64,000 nucleotides of DNA from M269 sp964640795 (GTDB taxonomy: Bacteria; Pseudomonadota; Gammaproteobacteria; Enterobacterales; Alteromonadaceae): the NCBI GenBank assembly GCA_964640795.1, contig CAZXIN010000026.1, positions 1 through 64,000 on the forward strand. The letters run 5' to 3'. The notes beneath the pieces were generated by a model. It was not told the DNA's origin. It saw only the letters and a program-made list of their open reading frames with translations, and did not search any database. Below, one piece after another: positions 17,298 through 24,933 of this stretch (positions within the stretch are counted from its first letter, which is position 1; every line of letters starts with the position of its first letter). A program made the position numbers and the translations under genes.

Positions 17298-18326
17298 ATG
17301 AGCACAGAGAAAGCATTAGAGGACATATTGTCGCGTGATATGATTGACGCTGGCGGCACAACAAGTGCAATCTTTAGAGCCATTGTAAAGCTAGGAGTAA
17401 ACTCAACACAATTACTCAACAAAGCAAACTTAAAGCTTGAACAACTGGACGAAGACGATACATATAAGCATTTATGCTTGTGGCAAGCAGGACATGAATT
17501 GTTGAAATGTCCGGAGATTGGACTGCATGTCGGTATGCACTCAAATCCAAATAATCGAGGCATAGTTGGTCACGTCTTCCTCAAAAGTAAAAACTTACGT
17601 ACAGCACTAACCTTGATCATCAAATACTTCGAAATAATCATGACCTACATGAGTATGGAGTTAACTACCGATCATGAAAATGCTTACATACGCTTTAGAT
17701 ACTCTAAAGGGAGCTTTCATCAATATGGGATAGATCACATAGTTGGTGCGTTTACAAATTGGGTCAACGTCTATTTGAATCAAAAAATCCATTATCGAAA
17801 AGTTGCTTTTCAATATACGAAGCCGCACAACACAAACCTATACAGAGAGACTTTAGGTTGCAAGGCTAACTACGAGCAACCAGATAACGTTCTCGCGTTT
17901 CCCGCTCGTTTGCTTGAGTTTAAAAACCCAGATTACAATGAATATCTACACAATGTTATTGTCGAGCACGCCAATACCATTCTGGAAAACATGAACTCAA
18001 ATGTGGACTTTATCGATAAAGTTAAGAAAATCATTTCGAAAGGCTTAAATCAAGGGAGGTTTTCGGCCGAGAGCGTCGCAGATTCACTCAATATTAGTAA
18101 AAGAACCTACCAAAGAAAGTTAACAGAAAGGCATGTAACACATCAAAAACTGCTCGACGAAATCCGACACAGCGCAGCACTTTATTATATGAAACAAAAT
18201 AGCTGTGAACTCAAAAGGCTTACGACTATTCTTGGCTATGCCGATACTAAGGGGTTTTACCGAGCCTTTAAACGCTGGACAGGATACTCTCCATCAGAAT
18301 ACATAGATTCACTCAATTCAAAATAG
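17298..18326 (+). CDS. AraC-family transcriptional regulator
   Basis: The N-terminal two thirds resemble the PF12625 (arabinose_bd-like) ligand domain of the OruR/ArgR-like AraC group (GLHVGMHSNPNNRGIVGHVF). The C-terminal about 95 residues form two helix-turn-helix motifs, ESVADSLNISKRTYQRKL and TTILGYADTKGFYRAFKRW ending in GYSPSEYI. Full length at about 342 residues. Two starts are possible: ATG 17298, chosen here, or TTG 17289, which has GAGAG about 10 bases upstream. It is divergent from the SRPBCC gene, its most likely target. Confidence 0.87.
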   Translation: MSTEKALEDILSRDMIDAGGTTSAIFRAIVKLGVNSTQLLNKANLKLEQLDEDDTYKHLCLWQAGHELLKCPEIGLHVGMHSNPNNRGIVGHVFLKSKNLRTALTLIIKYFEIIMTYMSMELTTDHENAYIRFRYSKGSFHQYGIDHIVGAFTNWVNVYLNQKIHYRKVAFQYTKPHNTNLYRETLGCKANYEQPDNVLAFPARLLEFKNPDYNEYLHNVIVEHANTILENMNSNVDFIDKVKKIISKGLNQGRFSAESVADSLNISKRTYQRKLTERHVTHQKLLDEIRHSAALYYMKQNSCELKRLTTILGYADTKGFYRAFKRWTGYSPSEYIDSLNSK

Positions 18327-18377
18327 TCCTTCAAAAAGTTTTAGATACACACCACTCTATATAAAGAGGTATAAACT

Positions 18378-18404
18378 AAAAACCCCCGGCAATGCCGAGG
18401 GTTT
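18378..18404 (-). terminator. Bidirectional terminator
   Basis: AAACCCCCGGC/GCCGAGGGTTT (one mismatch) with a 3-base loop lies between the converging AraC and giant lipoprotein genes. On the minus strand it is followed by TTTTTAGTTT. On the plus strand only TTT follows the stem. Confidence 0.8.
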
Positions 18405-18466
18405 CATCTACTACTTTTAAGTAGCTCTTATGGATTTTATAACCTTAAGAGCTATGTTTCCAACGA

Positions 18467-19918
18467 CTAAGGCTGTCTTACAGTGAAGCCTGAGCTACGC
18501 GTTGTAGATACTGTCCAGTTATCAAACTGAACGTTAGTTGGTGATATAGCGCCGGCACGAACTGAACCGTTATGAGTCAAGTCATATCCGAATGTATCTG
18601 ACGCAACATCTTGGTTAAACGGCATATCACTGATAATGAAAGATGAGCCGTTATCTGCTGCATCAACGTTACCGTCATTATTAGTATCTCCATCAAGGAA
18701 ACCGTTCAAGGCGTTAACATCGGCTAGCAAGCCGTTGCTGATACCACGGATATTGTTAAGGTACCAACTTGCTGTGAAGTTGTTGCCTCTTTCAGCGATT
18801 TCACCCGTGAATACAACCCCATTGTTTGTACCGTTGTAGTAAACAAAGCCGTCGTCATTTGAGTTATTCGGTGCAATTGTTGTCGCAGGGAATCCAACTG
18901 CGTCATCGCGTACAATACCGAAAGCAGTAGGTAATGCGCCAGTTTCGTTCGCACAGTGCACACCATCTAGGTAGTTAGGACCTGGGATAGTTGTGTCGAT
19001 TGCACTTAAATCAGCACCATCGTCAGCCTCGAAACAACCGTTACGGAATCCAGTTATCAACACATTTGCCATACGGATTTGATCCGTGTTATCAGCAAAC
19101 AAGATACCAAATTCGTTATCGTCTGCACCTGCTGCGACTGTTGTGCTGTCTCTACCAACCAAAGTTACATTAACAAAACGTGGGTTAGAATCACCAGCAA
19201 CTGTTTCAGAAGCATAGATACCAGAGCGGCCTGACGTGCTATCAGTGTCACGATTATGGATAACCATAAGATCTTTAACCAAACCATTAAAGTCTCTGTA
19301 CCATAGACCATCACGACCAGAGCCTGTCGCTAGCAACCAAGACATTCTTGGATCACCGTTTAGGATATGGAAGCCATCACGAACAGAGTTGTGAGACTGA
19401 ACAAAGGTTAACGTAGTACTACTATCAACACCGTTCAATACGATATTGTCGCTGTACATAACTGTGTTACCGTCGATAGTGACAGGCACCGTTGCACCTG
19501 CTTCAGCAACAACAACATAATCTAGGCTGTTAGCACCTTGATCACCTGTTAGTGTTGGTAAGCCATTAAAGCCGCGAAGGAATAATCCACCCCACTCACC
19601 TGAACCACTGATACCTGCGTCATCTGATGTGAAGCGAACTGGGCGAGCACTTGTACCTTGCGCATCAATACGTGAACCTGGGAAAACTAATAGGTGGTCA
19701 ACTGAGCCTTCACTATCTCCGCTAATACGTGTTCCCGAAGCAATAGTTAAAGAAGCTACGTTCGAGTCATCACCTACCTGAACACCACCTTCTAAATACC
19801 AGTCAATGTTACTTGTTAAAGATGCATCACCCGTGATTACACCAGAGATTTCACAACGGTTGCGACCAGCAGCACGGTCTAGAGGTGTAACTGTTGCACC
19901 CGCTAAATCAGCTGGACA
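18467..19918 (-). repeat. Second copy of the tandem domain inside the giant lipoprotein
   Basis: Encodes CPADLAG... to the C-terminus and aligns along its full length with the preceding copy at 19931-21364. Stretches such as NIVLNGVD, TLTFVQSHNS and DGFHILNGDPRMSWLL are identical or nearly so. An in-frame internal duplication is the simplest origin. Confidence 0.85.
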
Positions 19919-21553
19919 CTCAGAAACACCTTGTAGAGAAGCATTGACTTGAACAGCAAAGCCATCATTAGCGCCAGTTGCAACAGTCCAACCATTAAAC
20001 TGAATACTTGCTGTATTTGAACCACTACGTACAGAACCAACGTGCGTCAAATCGTAGCCGCCTGTATCATCAGCAACATCCAAGTTAAATTCGTTTGCGT
20101 CAGAGATGATAAATGCATTGCCGTTATCGTCGCCGTTCACAACGCCATCTTGGTTTGTATCACCATCAAGGAAAGCATTCAAAGACGTTGAATCAGCAGC
20201 CAATCCATTTGGAATACCACCGATGTTGTCAAGATACCAACCAGCAGTAAAGTCGCGCTCTGCAAATTCACCAGTAAATGTTACGCCTTGCGCTTGTCCA
20301 TTGTAGTAGACCAATCCGTTAGCGTTAATGCTATTGTTCGCAGCAACGGTACCTTCAGGGAAGCCTACCGCATCATCACGAACGACACCAAAAGCAGCGC
20401 CGTTTGGTCCAGCTTCATTTGCACAGTGAATACCATCCAAATAGTTAGGCCCAGGGACATTAGTATCAAGACCACTTAAGTCAGCACCGTCATCAGCTTC
20501 ATAACAACCATTACGGAAGTTAGCAATAAGAATGTTACCAAAGCGACCTTGATTCACATTGTCAGCAAACAAGATACCAAACTCATTGTCAGTATCACCA
20601 GCAGGTGTGCTTGCGTTGTCGCGACCGACTAATGTTGCATTCACGATACGAGGATTAGAGGTGCCTTCAGCTGTTCTACTGGCATAAATACCTGAACGCC
20701 CAGTTGAACCGTCAGCATCAGGATTATGAATAACTAATAAATCTTTGATTAAACCATTAAAGTCACGATACCAAACACCATCACGTTGAGCACCAGTAGA
20801 TAATAACCAAGACATTCTTGGGTCACCATTTAAAATATGGAAACCATCACGTGCAGAGTTATGTGATTGAACAAAAGTTAATGTTGTCGTGTTATCAACA
20901 CCATTCAATACGATGTTGTCTTGATACATAACGGTTTGTCCGTCGATAGTCACAGGAACTGTCGCCCCTGCTTCTGCAACAACAACATAGTCTAAACGGT
21001 TAGCGCCTTGCGTACCTGTTAAAGTAGGAAGACCATTAAAACCTCTTAGGAAAAGTCCGCCCCACTCACCTGTTCCATCAACACCTTCGTCATCTGATAA
21101 GAATTGTACAGGAGAAGCGCTTGTACCATTTGCTTGCAAAGCAGAACCTGGCCATACAAGCATAAAGTCAGAATCTGAGCCGCGTATTTGTGTACCTGCA
21201 TCTATATCAAGCGTAACGTTTGAAGCGTCGTTACCAACTTGGAAGCCTTCTTGAAGGAACCATGTTCTATCAGATGACAATGTCGCATCTGCTGTGAGAA
21301 CGCCTGTAATTTGACAATTGTTATCACCCAAGTCTTCAGGTGTAATATTACCGATAGTAGGACAGTTATTAGCTGCGGGGCCTGGAGGACCAGGAGGACC
21401 TGCAGGACCTTGTTCACCTTGCTCACCTTGAGGGCCTTGAGGACCAGCAGGTCCTACCGCACCATCATCACCATTACATGCAGCTAGCACCGAAAATGCG
21501 ACCGCAGACAATATAAGACGTGTTGACTTCTTTAATATCATGTTTATGCTCAT
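18467..21553 (-). CDS. Giant lipoprotein with collagen-like segment and two tandem repeat domains
   Basis: Predicted surface or outer-membrane lipoprotein of 1028 residues, function unknown. The signal peptide ends in SVLAAC with lipidated Cys26. Next comes a collagen-like Gly-X-Y run (GPAGPQGPQGEQGEQGPAGP and on, to about residue 60). Two homologous domains of about 480 residues follow (nt 21364-19931 and 19918-18467). Each has beta-helix-like repeats (EWGGLFLRGFNGLPTLTG, LDYVVVAEAGATVPVTIDG) and a dockerin/EF-hand-type loop (DTNQDGVVNGDD; DTNNDGNVDAAD), suggesting calcium binding. An upstream ATG at 21589 is in frame. It would precede the candidate ECF -10, so 21553 or 21541 is preferred. 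Divergent from the ECF sigma operon, probably its target. Confidence 0.85.
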   Translation of the reverse strand: MSINMILKKSTRLILSAVAFSVLAACNGDDGAVGPAGPQGPQGEQGEQGPAGPPGPPGPAANNCPTIGNITPEDLGDNNCQITGVLTADATLSSDRTWFLQEGFQVGNDASNVTLDIDAGTQIRGSDSDFMLVWPGSALQANGTSASPVQFLSDDEGVDGTGEWGGLFLRGFNGLPTLTGTQGANRLDYVVVAEAGATVPVTIDGQTVMYQDNIVLNGVDNTTTLTFVQSHNSARDGFHILNGDPRMSWLLSTGAQRDGVWYRDFNGLIKDLLVIHNPDADGSTGRSGIYASRTAEGTSNPRIVNATLVGRDNASTPAGDTDNEFGILFADNVNQGRFGNILIANFRNGCYEADDGADLSGLDTNVPGPNYLDGIHCANEAGPNGAAFGVVRDDAVGFPEGTVAANNSINANGLVYYNGQAQGVTFTGEFAERDFTAGWYLDNIGGIPNGLAADSTSLNAFLDGDTNQDGVVNGDDNGNAFIISDANEFNLDVADDTGGYDLTHVGSVRSGSNTASIQFNGWTVATGANDGFAVQVNASLQGVSECPADLAGATVTPLDRAAGRNRCEISGVITGDASLTSNIDWYLEGGVQVGDDSNVASLTIASGTRISGDSEGSVDHLLVFPGSRIDAQGTSARPVRFTSDDAGISGSGEWGGLFLRGFNGLPTLTGDQGANSLDYVVVAEAGATVPVTIDGNTVMYSDNIVLNGVDSSTTLTFVQSHNSVRDGFHILNGDPRMSWLLATGSGRDGLWYRDFNGLVKDLMVIHNRDTDSTSGRSGIYASETVAGDSNPRFVNVTLVGRDSTTVAAGADDNEFGILFADNTDQIRMANVLITGFRNGCFEADDGADLSAIDTTIPGPNYLDGVHCANETGALPTAFGIVRDDAVGFPATTIAPNNSNDDGFVYYNGTNNGVVFTGEIAERGNNFTASWYLNNIRGISNGLLADVNALNGFLDGDTNNDGNVDAADNGSSFIISDMPFNQDVASDTFGYDLTHNGSVRAGAISPTNVQFDNWTVSTTRSSGFTVRQP

Positions 21554-21574
21554 TTGTTGATGAAATGTACGCCG

Positions 21575-21604
21575 TAAGAGTCGGGTCATTGATACACGGG
21601 TTCA
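21575..21604 (-). promoter_or_regulatory. Candidate ECF promoter of the giant lipoprotein gene
   Basis: Minus strand TGAAC (21600-21604), 20 bases, then TCTTA (21575-21579), preceded by a T-run. It matches the element in front of the sigma gene in both boxes and spacing. The predicted start lies about 15 bases before ATG 21553. Confidence 0.5.
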
Positions 21605-21680
21605 AAAAATACTAAGAAAAGTTAAAATTAATTTTAAAAGCTATATGAAACAGACACTTAATCATTATTTTTAATATTTT

Positions 21681-21710
21681 TGAACTTTTAAGTGATCCAT
21701 AATCCTCTAA
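21681..21710 (+). promoter_or_regulatory. Candidate ECF (autoregulatory) promoter of the sigma operon
   Basis: TGAACTT beginning at 21681, 20 bases after TGAAC, then TCTAA at 21706-21710, preceded by a T-run. The -35 resembles the GAACTT of RpoE-like factors. The start codon of the sigma gene is 25 bases downstream. Confidence 0.5.
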
Positions 21711-21734
21711 CTAGAAAACTAGGAAATGTGAAGC

Positions 21735-22337
21735 ATGACACAACCCCTTAAACGGGATGTTGATAGATTAGATGACATCGATAAAGCGCTATTACGCCAA
21801 ATAGCTGACGATAGAAGTACTGTAGCAATGCAGAGTTTGTATGACAGCTATAGAAGTCGATTAGTGCCGTTTCTTCGAAGGATGACTCAAGATCATACTT
21901 TAATAGAGGAAACTTATAATGATGTTATGTTAACACTTTGGAACAAGTCGGATCAGTTCAAAGGTAATTCAAAAGTGTCTAGCTGGATATTTTCTATAGC
22001 TTATCGCATTTGCCTTAGGTTGATAAAAAAGCAGCAATTTAGGCAAAAAGTGTTAGATAGCTTTCTTTTCTCAAAAGAAGAAGAGGAAGGTGATGATCGG
22101 CAAGAGTCTGGTAATGATGAAGAAGTAGATTTATTAAATCGCGCAATTCAGTCACTACCAGCCAAGCAACGAATTGTTATTGAATTGAGCTACTTTCAAG
22201 GCTATTCAACACAAGAGATAGGCGAAATCGCTGATTGTCCAACTAACACAGTGAAAACTCGGTTACATCATGCTAGACAAAAGATTCGAGCATTTATGGA
22301 CGCCGCTAAATTAGATGAGAAGTATAATGAAGCATGA
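21735..22337 (+). CDS. ECF-type sigma-70 family factor
   Basis: RNA polymerase sigma factor of 200 residues with only region 2 (about 35-100, including SKVSSWIFSIAYRICLRLI) and region 4 (about 136-185, LPAKQRIVIELSYFQGYST, then NTVKTRLHHARQKI). It heads a four-gene operon and overlaps the next gene, which encodes a membrane protein with anti-sigma layout. It probably recognises the paired TGAAC-N20-TCTWA elements in the divergent region and so activates itself and the giant lipoprotein. The signal it answers is not known. Confidence 0.92.
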   Translation: MTQPLKRDVDRLDDIDKALLRQIADDRSTVAMQSLYDSYRSRLVPFLRRMTQDHTLIEETYNDVMLTLWNKSDQFKGNSKVSSWIFSIAYRICLRLIKKQQFRQKVLDSFLFSKEEEEGDDRQESGNDEEVDLLNRAIQSLPAKQRIVIELSYFQGYSTQEIGEIADCPTNTVKTRLHHARQKIRAFMDAAKLDEKYNEA

Positions 22338-22875
22338 AAATAGAAAAGATAATATCGTTGATTATATGAACGGTCATTTGTCTGATGAACAATCGAAAGA
22401 GTTTGAGCGTGAATTAAATCAAAACCCCGATTTAATGAAAGAGCTTAACGAAGCGCAAAGATGGCAAACTCAATTACAAGATGAGAATTTAGAGGCACCT
22501 ACTCCGCAATTTTCAAGTATTGAGGGTAAGCTAAAACGTAAAACATGGAATTGGGGTTACGGTTTGTCAACAGCCGCTGCGGTTGCGTTAGTTGCGGTGC
22601 TCTTTGTAGGGACCAATAATACAACACCTAATAACGAATTTGAGACGTTAACAGATAGTAGTCGCATATACAGCGAACCTGTTATGCAAATGGTATTGTC
22701 AGAAAATGCTGATATTAATGGTTTTGCAAACGAATATGATTTGAATATTGTGGAAACTTATCCGAATACTCAGATAATAGATGTTCAGTTTAACCATAGC
22801 CTTGAAAAAAACTTATCCGTTATAAAAGCTGATGAGCGCATTGTTCTGTTAAAGAAAATAGGCGCAAGTCAATGA
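22327..22875 (+). CDS. Putative transmembrane anti-sigma factor with subtilisin-propeptide-like tail
   Basis: 182 residues: a charged cytoplasmic N-terminus (DNIVDYMNGHLSDEQSKEFE, typical of anti-sigma/zf-HC2-like domains but without Cys ligands), one membrane helix (about 77-95) and a periplasmic tail. The last about 55 residues (YDLNIVETYPNTQIIDVQF ... KADERIVLLKKIG) have the beta-alpha-beta pattern of subtilisin propeptides (I9/fervidolysin prodomain type). This is my reading of the pattern, not a search result. It overlaps the sigma gene by 11 bases and the subtilase start by 4 (ATGA). ATG 22315 is an alternative start; 22327 has GAGAAG just upstream. Confidence 0.75.
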   Translation: MKHENRKDNIVDYMNGHLSDEQSKEFERELNQNPDLMKELNEAQRWQTQLQDENLEAPTPQFSSIEGKLKRKTWNWGYGLSTAAAVALVAVLFVGTNNTTPNNEFETLTDSSRIYSEPVMQMVLSENADINGFANEYDLNIVETYPNTQIIDVQFNHSLEKNLSVIKADERIVLLKKIGASQ

Positions 22876-24041
22876 ATATATCGCGATGGTCAGTTAAATT
22901 GTTACTCACCTTCTGTCTAATGCAATTTATTCAAGGTTGTGCTGCGACAAGTAAGGAAGCACAAATTGACGCTATCAAATTCAAACAGCCTTTACTGTTA
23001 GTTATTGAAGACCCTCGTGGCGAGAGAAAAAGATTCGGTGCTGCTGGACACGGCTACTCAGCGAATATTGATTATTCGCAAGACCCCGTACTTAAACGTG
23101 CGACAAAACAATTGGTCGAAGAATATCAATTACAATCAGCAGACGAATGGCCGCTAAAAAGTTTAGGCGTCCACTGCATACTTATTGAAAGTCCATCTTC
23201 TGAAGTGTTGGCTCGTTTAGAAAAAGACAAGCGTGTTAAGTGGGTACAGCCTTTTAACGAATTCGATACACAGTTTTCTTCTCAATTAGAAAAACTTGAA
23301 TTAACTATTATTTCACCAACCATTGAACTACCTAACATGGGCAATGGCGTCGATATTATTGTTGTTGATACTGGGGTAGACACATCTCACCCTGCCTTCA
23401 ATGAAAGTGATGTTAATTATCAAAACTTTGTATTCGGTAATGGTAATGGCAAAAATGAAACCCACGGTACTGCTGTTATGGGATTACTTGCCGCTAACGA
23501 CCTTACAGGCAAAACACCGGTGAGAGGCTTAACAAACCAAGCGAATTTGCACCACTATAGAGGTTGCTGGCAAAAAGATAACGGTGCAGGAAAGTGTACA
23601 ACTCTAACATTGGCTTTAGCGCTAGATGCTGCTGTTGAGGCTAACCCTAATATCCTTAATTTAAGCTTATCTGGCCCCAAAGACAAAGTGCTTGAGGCAT
23701 TAATCAACAAGCTGATTTCTCAAGGAACCATTGTTGTCTCCGCTCACGATGTAAAAAGAGCACCTCAAGACAGGTTTCCAAAACCACAACCAGGTGTTAT
23801 CTATGCTTACGGTACAAGTAACGAAAAGCCATCAAATATACCAACAGATACCTTCTTAGCGAGCTCTACTGCAATGTCACTATCGCCGCGAGGAGCCTAC
23901 GATATTTTTAGTGGTCACTCGATAGCGACTCCGCAATTGACAGCAATAACGGCAAGTTTATTAAGCTCAGATCCAACAATTAGTAAAAACACTATCGCAA
24001 ATCGATTAAAAGAATGGTTAACTTACAGGGATACTAACTGA
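22872..24041 (+). CDS. Subtilisin-like (S8) serine protease lipoprotein
   Basis: 389 residues, with a lipoprotein signal ending IQGC (lipid Cys23). A propeptide-like segment (about 75-130, ending EVLARLEKDKRVKWVQPF) precedes the S8 domain. The triad is Asp166 in VVDTGVD, His198 in ETHGTAVMG and Ser350 in GHSIATPQ. Ser350 differs from the usual GTSMATP context. The oxyanion Asn region reads VVSAHD, placing Asp293 where Asn is normal. It overlaps the anti-sigma gene by 4 bases. The likely role is regulated proteolysis or signal sensing in the same circuit; degradation of external protein is the alternative. Confidence 0.85.
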   Translation: MNISRWSVKLLLTFCLMQFIQGCAATSKEAQIDAIKFKQPLLLVIEDPRGERKRFGAAGHGYSANIDYSQDPVLKRATKQLVEEYQLQSADEWPLKSLGVHCILIESPSSEVLARLEKDKRVKWVQPFNEFDTQFSSQLEKLELTIISPTIELPNMGNGVDIIVVDTGVDTSHPAFNESDVNYQNFVFGNGNGKNETHGTAVMGLLAANDLTGKTPVRGLTNQANLHHYRGCWQKDNGAGKCTTLTLALALDAAVEANPNILNLSLSGPKDKVLEALINKLISQGTIVVSAHDVKRAPQDRFPKPQPGVIYAYGTSNEKPSNIPTDTFLASSTAMSLSPRGAYDIFSGHSIATPQLTAITASLLSSDPTISKNTIANRLKEWLTYRDTN

Positions 24042-24060
24042 CTGTTGAATGATTGACTAA

Positions 24061-24756
24061 ATGCGGCAACACCTATGCATAACGTTTTCCTGTTATGCTT
24101 TTATTATTTACTTATTTTTTCAACCGGCAAAGGCGGATGTCTCATCGACACTGCTGATCCGTACTGCTTCAGATAGTATATACAATGGCACTTCTGAGAA
24201 TACGGGACAACCTATTGTTGCTATAAATGCAGAGTTTCAGGTTACCTCGACTTTGGTAGCTGGTGTTCAATTTCAAGACTCTGAGCCTGAAAACGTTCGT
24301 CAACGCAATAGAAATTTATCAACCTACCTTGGTTACGATAAAAAGATTTCCAGAAATTGGCTCAGTAGCACCTATTTTACACACCGCACTTTCCCAGGGG
24401 GACAAAGAGAGTGGGATTATGACGAATTCAGTTCACGCTTATCACATAGGAGTGGTGCGTCCATAGGTGTCTCATATTCTCCTAACTATTACTCTTCAAG
24501 TGTCAAGGCAATTGGAACAACTATAAAATATTCACGCCCCCTTATAGAACGTGTCTATGTAAAAACAGAAATAGGAAACGTTAGCATTCCCTCTCTATTT
24601 AGCTACCAATTCGCAGAAGCAACCGTTGGCACCAGTTATAAGCGATTTAATGTTGAACTAGGATACCATTGGACAAGCGACACTATATTACATACGCCAG
24701 TTGGTAATATCACGTCACCTCAATTTGTCCTCAGCGTCAATTACGTCGCCTTCTAA
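24061..24756 (+). CDS. Predicted outer-membrane beta-barrel protein
   Basis: 231 residues, not recognised as a named family. An N-terminal signal peptide (about 1-26, ending PAKA) is followed by alternating hydrophobic and aromatic strands with short turns. The protein ends in Phe (LSVNYVAF), the classical C-terminal signal for BAM insertion, so an 8- to 12-stranded barrel is plausible. It is the last gene of the sigma/anti-sigma/subtilase operon, 19 bases after the subtilase stop. It may sense or display the signal. No strong ribosome site is seen. Confidence 0.65.
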   Translation: MRQHLCITFSCYAFIIYLFFQPAKADVSSTLLIRTASDSIYNGTSENTGQPIVAINAEFQVTSTLVAGVQFQDSEPENVRQRNRNLSTYLGYDKKISRNWLSSTYFTHRTFPGGQREWDYDEFSSRLSHRSGASIGVSYSPNYYSSSVKAIGTTIKYSRPLIERVYVKTEIGNVSIPSLFSYQFAEATVGTSYKRFNVELGYHWTSDTILHTPVGNITSPQFVLSVNYVAF

Positions 24757-24933
24757 ATGACCAATCACGCTTAATATTTATCCCCCTAAAAGCCTCTAAT
24801 AAACTTTAGAGCAAAGAGCCGTTGTCGAGAAGGCCCGAAACGGACCATCTAGACTGGCAATAATACCTTTAGGTTAAACGCTTTTTAACTCCCATTGAGC
24901 GAGCAATTACCTGCTCACTTTGGTGCTATATGG

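Noticed and set aside
18724..18966. Alternative minus-strand frame inside the giant lipoprotein gene, possible frameshift
   Set aside because: The main frame is continuous and aligns with the other repeat copy throughout, so there is no frameshift.
21364..21470. Short tandem repeats that could suggest CRISPR or a microsatellite
   Set aside because: They are the Gly-Pro-Gln codons of the collagen-like segment, in frame, without spacers.
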